The notes under the pieces are model-generated. The model had not been told where the DNA came from. It saw only the letters and a list, made by a program, of their open reading frames with translations, and ran no database searches. Shown here piece after piece: positions 19,681 through 33,945 of a stretch of 64,000 nucleotides of DNA (positions are counted from its first letter, which is position 1; each line of letters starts with the position of its first letter). The stretch spans positions 9,645,206-9,709,205 of the forward strand of contig NC_059396.1 in assembly GCF_905220565.1 (NCBI RefSeq), given 5' to 3'. This DNA is from Melitaea cinxia. Taxonomy: Eukaryota; Arthropoda; Insecta; Lepidoptera; Nymphalidae. Both the position numbers and the translations under genes were made by a program.

Positions 19681-22616
19681 GATAATGTTAGAAATAATAT
19701 TCAATTATTATAAAATATCTTTTTCGGATTTTGTTATGTTTTATTAGGTTTTTTTAGAATTCACGTAACCATTACAAAATAATATTCAGATTGAAATCTG
19801 TAATTTATTAGGACACAGACGATGTAACTGTGCATTATCAAAAGTGCAGAATTACTTTACCGTAAATACCTAGCTTTAATTTCAAAATACCTAATAAAAA
19901 TTTTCAATGGCAATGGTAGATAGACAATGACAAGTTTAATGTTAGGCAATGAATTATTAACAGTGCTGATGCCACCGTGTTCTTGGACATAGCTTTAAAT
20001 ACTAAGATTTAGTTGAACAGAAAACTCATTTCTCATTTCTGGCAGGAATATCAGTTCCGCAGTATTCGTAATTAGAAAAGTGAGGCAATTAACCGGTATT
20101 AATACTGCTCGAGTAGCACAACACTCACAATTTAGCTATTCACAGCATCATGTCTTGTAGATAAATGTCTGAGGTAATAGCGCTGATATAGACACTATTT
20201 TCATAATCATAATAAGAGCTGTTCGAACTATTTAGAACTTCGGCACTCGAAAACCGTTTTAAGGCGTTTGTAAAATAAGTATTTACAATCACAGTTGCGA
20301 CATAAAATTTTATAGCATCAAAAGGCAGAAAGAGTGCATATTTAGCTGCAAAAGACATAATTATGAAATTTACGAAAGATTCAGCATCGTATGTGATATA
20401 CCTACGATAACTTTTTGCTTATTGTATGAGTAGCTTCTATATAACTAGAATTATTAATTTTTAAATGAGGATATTTTAACTTTAATTTTTCATATTTTAA
20501 TACATTCAGCACTTTTTAAATAAAAGTAAAATAATATCAAATTTTAAAAAGTTCTAAAGAGAGTATTTTGACATTATTTTACTTTATATGTAATTCCGGT
20601 GATTTGATGGCTGACATTATCAATCGATTGCCGCAGAGCACTCGGCTCCCGGTAGCCGCAGCGCGCGGTGTCCGCGCTGTCTCGCGCTTACCCGAGTGCT
20701 TCGACCTCACGCACTCGCAATTTACAGCTTTATCACCCGTTATTATTCTTAATAATATACTGCACCGCGACAACACATTAACCTCATCAAAATTCGCAAC
20801 CTTTTTATTGTAATTATGATGGCATTTTACAAGCGAAAATCGAACATTCGATAAATTATTTTAAAGCGTTTCTTTGCCAAAAAGTTTCCAGATATTTTTA
20901 TCGTGATGCTTACCAGAACACGGGTATAAATCATTTTGCGCAGAAAAATCTTTAGTACATCTTCAATCTTTAGATTACGATCTTGTTCGTTCGTAAAGAT
21001 TTTGAGTTCCTCACAATACAAAAAGCTGTTTAAAACTCATTACATCACCGTTATGACTCGATAAAAGCGTGAAATTTTGGTAATTGGTAATATTGTGGTA
21101 GTTACCTACCTAAATATTCGACAGCAATTTATGTACATACTGATTTGGAGAAGCAGGTAACATTTTAATTAAATAAGCGTAGTGCAAAAATCAAAACAAA
21201 GTTAATTTTACAACATATAAAATAGCAGGCTTAGTACAATTTAAATATTCTATTTTGGAAATTTATAATGCACTTATAAAATATTTGAACCAAATAAAAA
21301 GTTTTAATAGATTCTACAAGGTACATCAGGCTGTGATAGATAAACAGGGATCATAAATACCACTACATTGTCACATTGGTATTTTGAATGAATCGCATCC
21401 ATGTGTCAGTGTCCATTACATTGTAATCAATCATCGGACATGTTCAAGTTTCAATCTCCGTTTGAGTCTTTTTTGACCGGGCGAGGCTTTCGACACGGGC
21501 GCAATCAATATAGCAGATAAAATGATAAGATCCGATGGAGCCGCGCCGTCATCTCCACATTGAAGTGAACCTCGCGGACCTTCGAACCGCTCCCGGCTAC
21601 TTTGTAGCCTGCATGAATGTCTTAATAGCTGGCACGGCCTTTGCAGCACTAATAAATATAGCACACTTCAACTACCTGCCTAATGCGTACATCAAATAAA
21701 TATAATTCAGATCAATAATATACTTAAGCTACCAATCACCATCACTGAACATTCGCAAGAAAATATTCCGTCCACACCGTAATACGTAAGTGCATGTCAA
21801 TAGCGCGTGCGCAGTATTATGTGGAGTGCTCTTAACGATTTAAGTGTTGATGTGTCAGAGTGGGATCATTTATTATTTTATCGAATGATTGGATCTTACT
21901 TTTGATTTACTTCGAATAATTTTAGTGCTACAAAGTGGGCATTATTATTAAGTACAAAGAGTTTGTACTATCGCTCGTTATAACTATAGCTCTAATTTTT
22001 TGAATATTACGTATACAGTAGATATATTTTGAAAATACTTTATGCAAGTAGTAGGTAGTATGATTATGACAAATATGTTAATTAGTATATCCTAATAAGG
22101 TATGTTCAACTTAACATAATTATGTGGTTCATTACGTGTGTATTGTGTATGTGATTAAATTTAATTAATACAAAAAGGATTGTCGATGCTACGAATGCTT
22201 ATAAAGCTAGTTCGATATCACGAACGTGTCACCATTTACGTCGAGGTAGGCACGGGCAATGCGGGTACAGGTGCATACATAACACCGATGCAGGTAAACT
22301 CTTTAACTTCTGAGAGCCCTGGCCACCTGTGTTTGTTATACTGACCAATATTATATAATAATAATAAAAAAACAAAGCTTTCAATTTAATAAATGATTCT
22401 TATCTGTTTTTGCTGAATTCTCAACTATAGGATCAAAAAAGGGTACATGTTAATATATTTACATAAGTCAGTAGTTATCTCTCAGTTTTAGAATTAAAAA
22501 AAACGCAAAATACTTAAAAAGTATTATTATTCAACATTTTCAATAAATTTTGAGCTTTGTTCAAACAAAAGAACTAGTCGTTGTCCACAACACAGCAACT
22601 ATAACCTAAATCCAAA
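19681..22616. other. Unique AT-rich DNA with CpG islets
   Basis: Islets lie at about 20625-20710 (GCCGCAGCGCGCGGTGTCCG), 21460-21620 and 22210-22290. Short frames through them carry no recognisable domain. The rest shows nothing. Confidence 0.4.
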
Positions 22617-22860
22617 TTGGCCTTGGTCTGTACACAACAGCTAATCTTTGCCAAATGCGATAATTACGGTTTAAATTACAAAGTGAAATGCTGTTTGAAG
22701 TCGATTAGTAATGGAAACTATCCATTAATGAGCGACATAAGACGGCTGCTATCGTCGGCCATAAGTTACACGAGCATTAGTAAGCTGGGAACTAATTGCG
22801 GAGGCGGACCAATTTCCCACCTAGCGCTAAAGCAATTAATTGTACTTGCATCAGGTAATG
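22617..22860 (+). promoter_or_regulatory. Candidate conserved non-coding element rich in TAAT/ATTA cores
   Basis: This block has balanced composition and many homeodomain-type cores (GATTAGTAATGG, CCATTAATGAG, GCATTAGTAAG, AACTAATTGCG, AAGCAATTAATTG) packed into about 170 bp. A 124-codon plus-strand frame overlaps it but shows no domain. An enhancer-like element is inference; conservation has not been tested. Confidence 0.25.
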
Positions 22861-25800
22861 TCTCATGTTTACTTTTTTGTTTTGACAATAACTCGCAACT
22901 TACAACTGACCGTTACTTGAACGACAAGTATACTTCAATCAAAAATTCTTACCCACTGTATTCATTTTTGTCTCACCTTAACTATAATTAAATTATTAAA
23001 TGGCGTAATAATAATGTAAAACAAATAATTATTTTTGGAGATATTTGTGGAGATTTAGTCTGTGTATATTTTTAACAAATAATGCAAAGAATACTTATAT
23101 TTGTGATATTAGGAATTGGAAACTAGTAAAAATTTTATGTAAGAACATTATTATCATTATGCATGACCCTAAAATCATTGATATTAAAACTATGCTCAGG
23201 TAGACTTAATAACAGCATAGAAGCTAATTACTAATAATGGTTTTTTTGAGTACGATACGTACGAGTATCAATTTCAAACCGCAATGGCTATTACCCTAGA
23301 GATACTCTACATCCCAAAGTTGAAACGGTTTCAACCTAAAAGTCAAATTAAAATCATCGGACTGATTCACTGGACGAACATTGCCACAGTTTTGTCCACA
23401 ATAAGGCTATATATAATATCTAATGTCTTCAATCAGAAACTTTGAGTATAAATAACAATCTAAGTAGATATAATTATTTAATATAAGATTTAATAGTTAT
23501 TTCTATTTCGTTAAATAAATAAAAAAATACTTACATAATATCTTGTAAATGTCATACAGTTGTTTAAATACTTACATATCTTGTAAATGTCATACAATAA
23601 ATTGTTTTAATAACAAAACACAACAACAATGAAAAGAGCCATTACGATTACTATTTTGACGAGGTAGGAAACTTTTTATTACTCATTTTGAAATTGATGC
23701 AACTACGCTCGTTTAGGAGTGTAAGCCAAAATTAATTGGCCATATGTTTTCTTAACATTGTCATTAAATTAGTTTTTTTAAATTGTATGCCCCATATGGT
23801 GCATATTTTTTGTTTTGCAGAACCAAGCTGTAAATGTTAAACCGACAAAACAATCAAACAACAAGTATAAAAACTGATGTGCCAACCTGTTTTAAATTTA
23901 AATAATGTGTCAAGTCATCTCATCACCTTAGTTCCTGTTCGTTCTTTTATCTTTTTTAATTTATATTTGTAGTGTGTTCGCACTTTTTTGTGTGAAATTG
24001 GATGTGTATATTCTTTAACAAACAGCAACAAAAACGAAATTGTTTAGAAAGAATATAGCCACAGGTTTATTACACTTTATAGAAGATTCTGAAGATTGTT
24101 GCTAAAAATCATTGTAATTCGCTTTTGTTCAAATCTTCAAATCTTTACATTCGTAAATAGGATTTAAAAAAAATGAAATTTAGAATTCCTATTGTAAAAA
24201 TCTTGTTTTTTTTTTTTAATATGTTTAAAAGTTCGTGTAGGTATCAGAGATCGGACAGTAAAACTTACATGTACTTATAAACGTATTGGCGAAAATCCAA
24301 ACACATATTTCAAGTATAATCGAATTCAAATTCATAAGAAAATCTTCTTTAGTTAATTAGTCTGACTGTGATTTGGAGGTTTAAATTATTTTTTAATTTT
24401 TCCCCATACTCATATATAAGTGCAAATGAGAATGCGTGGTAAGTCACAACCTGCTCGAAGCGAGTTTCTCGGCGCGTCGAGGCAACCATCTGGTGGGCGA
24501 ACACTTTTTTTTATTTTCCAAACGTGTCGTCTTGGATTCTTGTTTTTTGCATTGGCTGGCGCTCGCTCCTTTGCTTTTTTTATATAGTCAAGTTGCAGTT
24601 AACAGGTGGCTGGTTGTATGCAGGTGAGACCTGAGATTTTAACTCAAATCGCGTTAACCTCAGTGTGAAAAATCACGCGTGCTACCATCGAGATAAAAAT
24701 ATGCAAATTAATAATACATTTTTTGCAACTGTTAAGTCTTTACAAATATTCATAAGTTCATGTTGTTTAAAAAAATGTTATTATTGTATTTTCATGCCTT
24801 ATGCTGTGAAAAATGTTGTCTTTCGCTGAATACTAACATTGCAGTAGTAAAGTCGTATGAAGAATATTCGCAAACAAAAACATACACATACAATACGCCT
24901 CGATGTAGTTCCGTATCTATAAGTCATACTTTACTCACTCACTAAGTCAAAATCCAAATGATTTTGACTTAGTAAGTATTAGTGATGTTATGTGAAAGCT
25001 TGAAAAATTGTGCCTATTACCGAGAGCGTACTCAATAGGCTGGCAGACCTACACCGTTAGACTCTAGATCACGACTCAGTGGATTATTCGAGCACAAAGA
25101 GAACCAGTGTGCGACGGACGGACACAATCACTCATAGCGTGCGTTTGTCATAGAGCCGCGACGACAACGCGTCGATCACCGCGCGACACGCTTTGTTACA
25201 GCCTGCTCCGATTTGTACACTGATACCTCCATTTCAATTGACCTACAATATATGCTAATGCCCCCGAATATCCATGCATTTATCTTCGCCAACTAATTAG
25301 TCTTATTACTCTTGGTAAAAATATTTGAACTTCGTCAATTAGAGATAAAGTAAAGCGAAGATCATGAAGGTTAAAAGTACATTTCATTCTTAACGGTTCT
25401 TTTTTAAGTATGCTTATAATGGAATTTTATTGTTACATATTTATATTAAAAATGTAGGTATATATTTTAATGTGCGTTAAATAAATTGAGTGATCATTGC
25501 AAAATTTATTTCTGAAACTTTCTACAGGTCGACGTAGTCATTTGGATTGTCTGCGAGGCGGCTGTAAAATCGTTCACCCATAAAGTGAAATATAGGTTAA
25601 GACGGCCTCTCTCAAAAATCATTCAAAGTACCGTAATCTCATCCTTTTATTTTGTAATTTCTTCTTACCACCAATTTTGAGCAGTCGTTTAACATTTTAG
25701 GGCTCGTTTTATGGCCTTGTGTCTGATGAACATCCACAGTTTTTATTTGGTGTTACGACGCTCTCGATTGATAGGAGTGTATCGTCGCGATTGTTTATAT

Positions 25801-28314
25801 TTCTGGGTATTCATACATAAATATAGTTGTTTCTGAACTTTTTATATTACTAAAAGATATTATATTATATTCATACACATTGGGTAGCAAAATAGTTAAC
25901 ACTCTTATCTTTATATCTTTTGTAACATGCATTAGAATTTTTAAAAATAGCATTTGTGAAATACGCAAAACAAAATTTAAAAATCGCTTTTGAAATACTA
26001 ATAATGTTTAGTCAAGAAGTAAGTTCAGCGGTATGGAAGGGTCGGGTCTGGCGGCGCAACACGTATCGCCGGGGCGGCGTTCAGGAGCTGCGCGCCCACG
26101 CCGCGCCTGTCCGTGTCAGCGGCACCACGCTCAACTGCTTAAATATCTTACTTTCACAATTGTAATAAGCAAACGTCAAGAACTCATCATACTCAACAAC
26201 AATAAGTACGTCTCGTCTTTCTCTCCGCCTAGTACATAAAGTAGGTAGGTATAGCTACTAAGCACATATTTTAGAGAATACATTATGTAAAGGGATTTTT
26301 GTGTTTAAAATTAAATAATTCGTGTTATTTATGTATTTTAATTAAAAGTAAATTGACGAACTGTCCTCATCTACCTCACAGTAATAATAATAATTTGGGG
26401 TATTATTACTATTTCTGGTATGTGCCTGCATAATTTCCGAACGACTGCACCAAATTGGATCATTCTTTTTTTTGTGTTCAATATTTTCAGGAATTAAAGA
26501 AAATTACATTAAAAGAAAAATCAATATATTCACGTGAAAAATACAATGTTTTCCGGGTCGCCTTGTTCAAAAATTATAATTAATTGACTTAGTAAATCCA
26601 TTGTTATTGCTGAAAAAATATATATTGAGTGATATTATCTTGACAGACAATACAATAGACAAAATAGCATAAATCGTACACAGTCACACATGGGTAATCG
26701 TTAATATATTTCTTGCTTAAAAAGCTATTGAAATTTCTTATAAGTGATAATTATCTTGTTGTGATTTGACATACAATACGAATCTAGATAATAAGCGTCG
26801 AATACCAAATATGCAAATAAAAACTTTCATTTTGATGTCGGAACAATGACGCTGATTTCACGAGGGCTTGACGATTAACAACAGATGAATGAATTTTAAT
26901 AGTGTGAAAGTTCACGCAAGCAAATAATATAAAATTAGTAAGATTATCGTATCAAAATATTTATTACTGTTTCATTATGAATATATCGGAACATCTGTAT
27001 CAAAAATATATACTAGGCTTGAATTAAAGTTTTAGTAAAAATGTAATTGCTTCTATTTTTTATCACGATCAGAACAACTCCAGGGTGAATAAACCTAAAG
27101 AATAACACATTATATTGACACGCCTGTTTCCTACGACGAACAAGTGACTAATGAAGCTTCGCCCATCTAAATATTCATGAAGGCAGTTAGCGTGCGTGCC
27201 TGCTCCCAAAACTGGAAGCTCTAGCATCAACTCTCGTAACCTTCTCTACAAAAGGATTACGAGGAAATGTATTTAATCCAAACAAAGCCCGCTCCGAAGA
27301 AGAACACAACTCCTTTTAATTGCATTCATAGTAGAACCGAGCGCGATATGATGCGTGATGCATAAAATATGTTTAACGAGAAGTTTACAATTACAAAATA
27401 AATGCATTTATGACACATACAACAACGTCTATCTATACCTGTTTTATAGTATTTTAATAAAAAAGTAAACGTATTTTTATGTTTTGACGATGAAAGAATA
27501 AATGATTGAAGAAATAAATTACATAAATTACTACCTAATAATATCTTTATAATTATTTTCATGTAGTTGGGATAGATTAAACCAATTATACCCAACATAA
27601 AATGGATACAGACTGTGTGTGAATATTATAGTCTAAAAATAATAATAAAATTTCAAGACTATTTCTAAATTTATATCATAAAATAGACAATAACATGTTA
27701 CATGCAAGTATACACTGGCTATATTCCAATGCGAAGGGCTCAAGAATGAGAAGTTGAGATTGCAAATTAAAGCGGAGGTCTCGCGGCACCGAACAGCGTT
27801 GACTTGAATGACTCATAAACGCTGTGATTTACTGAACAACGGGAGATATGTAGGGTATTAATTTAAGTTCCTGGTCAGAATAATACGAAGGATTTTAGTT
27901 TTAATACTAATTTACATGATCATTACGAGAAAAATATTAAAATAAAAAATCTCTTGAATATAAAACATCAGTTTGTTGTTTTCTTGTTATAATGATCCTG
28001 TGACGTAATTTTTTATGTTTAACTGTTTTATTTTTATTAAAAATAAAGGTGTAATCGTTATTTTTATACTATGTTATTGGTATTTCTAGGTTTATCGATA
28101 AAAATTGTAATTAAAAAAAAAAAACATTCTGAATTTTTTATTTGGTAACGTACATTATATTATTAGAAAGCTACATGAATCCATACGTGACAATAACACA
28201 TCACGCTACGAAAACTCATCGTAGCGCAATAGTATAGCCGTATATATCAATGCGGCTGTAACTGCGAGATAATGACATTAATAATTAAGCTTTCAATGCT
28301 AAGCTTTATTTAAA
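22861..28314. other. Largely unique AT-rich DNA
   Basis: CpG islets occur near 24440-24520, 25020-25210 (AGCCGCGACGACAACGCGTC), 26030-26130 (GTCGGGTCTGGCGGCGCAAC), 27190-27330 and 27760-27800. A small imperfect tandem duplication with 'ATCTTGTAAATGTCATACA' lies at 23529-23600. A stem CGCTACGA/TCGTAGCG lies at 28203-28225. I see no supported gene or known transposon. Confidence 0.4.
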
Positions 28315-28480
28315 TTTATTTATAGCTGCCCGGACAGACTTCGTTCAGTCAAAAGTTAATAGTATTTTTTTTTTTTTTGTTTTAATACTTTCGGTAGGCC
28401 TTACGAAACTTACAAAAAAATAAATAAGCCGAATTGTTCGAGCCATTCTCGAGTTATGTGTTTAGCAACATTTAATTTTT
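28315..28480 (+). repeat. Probable interspersed repeat (family F)
   Basis: 'TTATAGCTGCCCGGACAGAC' ... 'TTCGTTCAGTC' followed by a T-run and 'CGAGCCATTCTCGAGTTATG' has the form of short insect repeats that contain a 'gctgcccg...cttcg' opening. There is no second copy in the window, so confidence is low. Confidence 0.35.
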
Positions 28481-28615
28481 ATTTCTATAGATTTACTAAC
28501 TTTGTTTAAAACATTCGTTAAATCACATAGGCCGACCTATGCCTGAATTGACCGGTACCTAGGTCATTAAATTCTTCATATGTAATATGTTACACGTACC
28601 TACGCTACGTTTACG

Positions 28616-28880
28616 CTTCAGCCTGTAATATCCCACTGCTGATTAGCGCTTAATCCTCCACGCTGCTCCAATGTGGGTTGGAGGAAATATTCCCTACTAT
28701 GATCAACGATCGCTATCATGTGTACATGATAACAACCGGAGGACCGACGGCTTATAGTGCTCTCCGAGGCACGGTGGATTATTGCATGGCCAATACAAAT
28801 GTTTGTGATATGCGGAGATCGAACCCGCAACCGTAAGCGCAACAGCCACAAACCAGTGCTGTGACAGTTGCGCCAACACG
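28616..28880 (-). repeat. SINE1 copy, minus strand
   Basis: On the minus strand it has A box TTGGCGCAACTGTCAC, B box GGGTTCGATCTCC, a body with 'GTGCCTCGGAGAGCACTATA' and tail 'GGGATATTACAGGCTGAAG'. An internal deletion removed the 'GGCCTATGCCCAG' block of the tail. Confidence 0.75.
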
Positions 28881-31800
28881 TCGTCAGACGTTACAATACA
28901 TGTTCTCGCAGGAAATTACAGATTTGTCTTCAAATACAGATCAATTTTCTACGCTTGGTAGACACGTCTTGCATCATAATAAAATCTTAATTTATTTTCT
29001 TACATTGAAAAACGTAAACATATCTAACGCGTGCGTAGGTACTCGCTAACACAACTATAAAACGAGACAATATTTATTGGTGTGATTTACAGACAAAAAA
29101 GATTTTGATATCGATTTTTTATGTACTACCTACACTATAATAAATCTCTTTAGTAAGTGCTATAAATCTTTTATAACTGTCATATTATTTCACTGTTCTT
29201 GATTACAACTTCTTTAAGTTAATATTAGTAGTCGTTATGAAGACATTACATACAGTACCTGTCTGTAACTGTCTCATAGCTGAACCACGGTCTGAACCAT
29301 AGTACTTGAAACTCTACTTCTAAACTTAGATGTTAGACATTATTTATTATATTAGATTAGTGTAAGAATAAAAAACTATTATATACTTATAAATTGTAAA
29401 ATAACGTGTTCTCATTAACAGGCTGATTCTTCACAACCCAGCGTAAACTTTATCTGAAACAGAAAAAGTACCAGCAATATAATTGCTCGTAATTATGAAA
29501 CTATAAAAAAAAAGTAGTTAAAGATTTATTAAAAGGTGAAAATATTAAAAAACACAAAAAAAAACAATTTTTAAACTTGCTCCAAAAATAAAGCATTTTA
29601 GAAAATTCAACATAATGTTTAGGAAATAAGAATTGAAGCCTCCTTTTCTATTCGTTTTTCATTACTGAATTTATTATCGCCTAGTTTTTAATACTTTACA
29701 TGACACTTTTATACTAATAAACTATGTTTTAATAATATCATCTAGCTACAAACTTGCCAACGCCTATAGGCTTTGTTAATAGACCCATAAATATTGCTGC
29801 ACTAAGTGATTTTGTTATATAAATGGGTATATATGAGCGTGTGTTGGCGTGCGTTTGTGTTATATTTATAATGACTTGTTTAAAAATAATTTATGTTTTC
29901 TGCTGCTTACTATAATATGATAAAAACACAAACAAAAATCGAATCATAACGAGTTAATATATGGGATTTTAAAATATAATCTAATTAGTGTTTGGCAATA
30001 AATACTGCCGATAGAAGGTGCCTGGCAGTAAATGTTTCATACATATTTTTAAATATTCTATTAATTTAATAATTAATGTGAAATAGCTAGTTAATACCAT
30101 TTTTACGTATTAGTAGTTATAATACGTTTATTGTAATTGTATTACTAATATTACTTTTTTGTCTTTCAAAAATTATGAAAGGTCTGGAGTACCTGGGACT
30201 TTACATTATGAGATCTGTCATACGAAATATTGATTCCGATACGTCACATAGGTAATGTGCGTTAAAATTCAGAGACGCTCTACGAAGTTGAAATTGGCCG
30301 ATTCTCTTTTCAAAGATCGATGTGCACTAATTTATAGATGGGTACTGTAACATAGGTGAATACCGTGAATATTACTTTTAAAATGTTTGGTAAATTATAG
30401 GTTATATTCAATAATTAAACATACTTTTAAAATAAAATGACAAATTATGTAAAATGTGGTACTAATTTTATATATTCACAACTTGTAAAATAGATAAATA
30501 TTTTTAATAATTTTCAACTAAACTAATTGAACAAAGTCGATATTTAAAAAATGGTTGCCTGTAAAGTCGGTATACGGGCGAAAGTTTTACGTGACAACGA
30601 CTTTGAGTGGTAAAATAATTTTAATGTGAATATTCATTCGTATAGTAGGAAGAAGGATAAAATAATAGTAACAATTTAAAACATTTATTTATACAAAGAA
30701 TTGTATTTAAAACATTAATTTATACAAAGAATCTCGCACTGAATTTCATTCACTTTTTATGTCTGTCTCTCTCGCTCTTAGGCGGGCTAACGACGACGCG
30801 TGCCTCTCACTCGCTCTCATTGTGAGCGCATAACGTGAGCGGAGCGTAACGCAGTTTCTTGAAGTGTCACCCGGCAAACCAATTTATAAGACGTTGTCAC
30901 GTCAAAAAAAAATCGGTTAAAAATAACTTTACGAGATATATCGTTTACTTATGTACTAGTTTCTATAATACTGTGTTGTTAATTCATTTGGAAATATCTA
31001 TTATTGCATCTAATATTATAAATCATTAATCAAAAAAACAGCTTTTGTATAAAGATGTGTGAATAAAACGAATTTTTCCCTTTATTACAACAAAAGTGTG
31101 ACGCAATGGTCTTACGTTAAATATCAATTGATGCGTAGTTTTATCTTTTCTGAGAAGGTTTTTACGCTCGTAAGTTAATATACATATTTTCTCTTTAATA
31201 ATGACATGTAAGCATGTCTGTGTCTGTGATATATTGATGCATAATATGATACCAAGAACATGACAAACAAGATAAATTAAATTTTTAAAGGGCTCCGATA
31301 GTACCTTTCGTATAAAACAATTTAATTCTTAAGTCCGAAATTATTTAAAATAAATTTTATAAGACACCTTAATCTTGTTTTCAAACGAAATTTATGCAAT
31401 GCCAATTGTGTGGTAAAGTGTGGTAGCTACTTGCTAACAAAATATAATTACCTATATGGCTTTTTTTAATTTACTTTATACGGGTTATATATATATATAT
31501 ATATATTATAGTATACCTAATTTATATATATACGTTTTAAATATATATTTTGTGATATAAATACAGTTATGTAAATTTAGAAAGTTATTTTAAATAATAA
31601 CAAATAGACAATCTAATCAAGTGGCGAGATACAAATTCCTGTACTGCCTGTTACGTGTGGCTAAAATACCAGCACAGAGGTATTCGTTAGTTTCAGATGG
31701 TTTCAATCGATATCGAATATTTGTTAGTTATTCAAAAATATTCGCCCTCGTTATTGGCGGCGGCGTGAGCTATTATTGTTGTCCAAGGAATTTAGACTCA

Positions 31801-32584
31801 GCGCTATGATCGACATCTACTTACTTTTGAACTTAAGAACAGAGTAAACACCCATTATTAAGCAAACGTGTTCCAAAAACTACAGCGTAAACCGAGTCTA
31901 TTGTAGCTCAGTAGAACCGTTATAAAGATCACGGTCAATTATCTCGTTATAATATCGTGCATTGTATTTTGAATATATTTCAAGTTAATTATTGCTTTTA
32001 ATGAAACGCTTTAAGTTTGTGATAAATCATCGCGCAAGTTTAGATCATCGTATACTAGATATCATTAAACTTAACATTTTGACTGCAATAATTGTGATTT
32101 ATAAGTATTTATACAAAATGAATTAGTCCTATGTAACAATAAGTAATTTCAATAAAAGAAAGATAGAACATACAGACTTGTTTACATAGAAACAAATAAA
32201 ATTCCCCTGAAGCAAGTAGACCCCCTATAAAAAAATAAATTATAATTAATTAGTAATTTTAATTCAAAAGTCGTTAATTTTTAATTTTGGAAATACTTTC
32301 TATTCTAATTGAAAAAAAAAGCAAATTAACTTCATTCAAAAGTTAAAATTAATGGCTTGTGTCAAGACAATATAGTGCAAGGAACACCTTTATGGCGGTG
32401 AGTATTGATATACAACAGCCTTGTTTACGAGTCTCAGATCCAGATCAAGCGCTATTAGTACGCCTGTATTGCCCGTGAGAAATCGTAGATATAACGCGTC
32501 ATTACTGTCAATAACACAATAACAATTTATTATATCATCTAGAAGTCACTTTGTTGTTGCTATTTAATAACATTTAGAATTTCG
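28881..32584. other. Unique AT-rich DNA
   Basis: A 33-bp imperfect tandem duplication (TTTAAAACATTTATTTATAC) lies at 30676-30731, and a TA microsatellite at about 31487-31506. A 62-codon plus-strand frame at 31621-31809 has no recognisable features. Otherwise nothing except the islet at 30755-30900. Confidence 0.4.
30755..30900. promoter_or_regulatory. CpG-rich islet with GAGCG repeats
   Basis: It contains TCTGTCTCTCTCGCTCTTAG, GACGACGCGTGCCTC and GTGAGCGGAGCGTAACGCAG. The CT/GA-rich edge followed by CpG-rich sequence resembles insect promoter or Polycomb-type elements, but no transcript or binding evidence is available. Confidence 0.25.
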
Positions 32585-33015
32585 TTTCGTTCGTTTCGTC
32601 TTTTAGCGTCCTTCCTGTGTTAACATACGGTGCCTTGACGTGGACACTGACGAAGGGATTGGTCCAGTGTGCAATTGAACGGGGCTTGGGGTCCCTCTCA
32701 AAGATAGAATTAGAAAAGAGACTATACGCGAGAGAATGAAAGTAACCGATATAGCCCACAGAATTAGCAAGTTGTTGTTGCAGTGGGCTGGTCACCTGTG
32801 TCAGACCGATGGCCGTTCAAGCTGACGTATCCTGGAGTGGAGACCGCGTGTTGGCAAACACTGTGGGACATTCTCCGGTTCGCTGGACCGACGATCTATA
32901 TAAGATTACCTGGTGTAGGCTGGATGAAGATTGCGGAAAACCGGGATGTCTGGCGCGAACTTGGGGAGTCCTATGTCCAGCAGTGGACCGCGATATATTC
33001 AACTGACTGACTGAG
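32585..33015 (+). pseudogene. RTE reverse transcriptase C-terminal remnant
   Basis: Across shifting frames it encodes 'LPVLTYGALTWTLTKGLV', a decayed 'SLSKIELEKRLYARE' followed by a stop, then 'VTDIAHRISKLLLQWAGHLC', and finally in another frame 'GWMKIAENRDVWRELGESYV' and 'QQWTAIYSTD'. Compared with the family order this retains the end of the thumb and the C-terminus with frameshifts and stops. It ends with '...TCCAGCAGTGGAC' and a short (CTGA)n tail, the same 3' end as the copies near 58.8 and 63.5 kb. Non-functional. Confidence 0.75.
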
Positions 33016-33493
33016 ATTTTCGTTCCGCTATGAAAAGATTCAACTTGTACCTTTATGTGTATATAGGTTCAAGTTATATATGCAGAGAAAAATGTTTTAT
33101 TTATTCACTTAAGTACTTTATTGTACTCGTCCTACTAATATTTACATAAAGCCACCGAATGTTTGCTTTATCTACTAAAAGTCTGAAAATATGATATAAT
33201 ATGAAGAAATGTAATGATAAATATAAAAGAAAATTGGAACAATTACATTCAGTCGAAATTATATTTTTATCATTGATTTACATTAGATTAGAAAAGTTCA
33301 AAATGAAAGCTTATGTCTAATTAATGACTAGATTAATGAATTAAATTAACATTTTTATGCATTTTAACAATGAATTAAGTTGATATTAAGCTAATTGACA
33401 TTTAAGCTGATATTAATTTTTTATTAGCTAATAAAAACATATTAGAAAGTCTTCAAAATTAAAATAAAGGATTCTTCGGTAAAGAGCCTATTT
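33016..33493. other. AT-rich unique DNA
   Basis: Nothing recognisable. Confidence 0.4.
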
Positions 33494-33945
33494 TTAACCG
33501 ACTTCAAAAAAAGGAGGAGGTTACTCAATTCGATTCAATTATATATTTTATGTATGTTCGGGGATAACTTCGTCGTTTATGAACTGATTTTGATAATTCT
33601 TTTTTTGTTGAAAAGGAGATATCCCTAGTTTAGTACCATGATAAGGAAACCGATCTGATGGATCTGATGATGGGATCTCAGAGAAATGGAGAGAAATTCT
33701 CGAAAATCCACATAACTTTTTACTGGGTGTACTGTTTTTGATGATTTTTAATTTAATCAAAAGCCGATGTTTATTATGTGGTCACATTTAAATTTCATCG
33801 AGATCTGATTACAACTTTTGGAGTAATCTTTGATAATGCCTATTTACTTGACTATTTTTTCGTCTACCTACGTTGTATTACTTGTCGATATAATTAAAGT
33901 CGGTTTTTCTTCGTTTGCCTGCAAACACAATTATCATCAATAAGA
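33494..33945 (+). repeat. Family A copy with internal deletion
   Basis: 'AACCGACTTCAAAAAAAGGA' opens it and 'AGTCGGTTTTTCTTCGTTTG' closes it. It has modules 2 and 3 but lacks most of module 1. Confidence 0.75.

Noticed and set aside
22617..22991. 124-codon plus-strand frame as a cysteine-rich protein
   Set aside because: Cysteines are not regularly spaced, there is no signal peptide and the second half is low-information AT-rich text. A non-coding element is the better reading.
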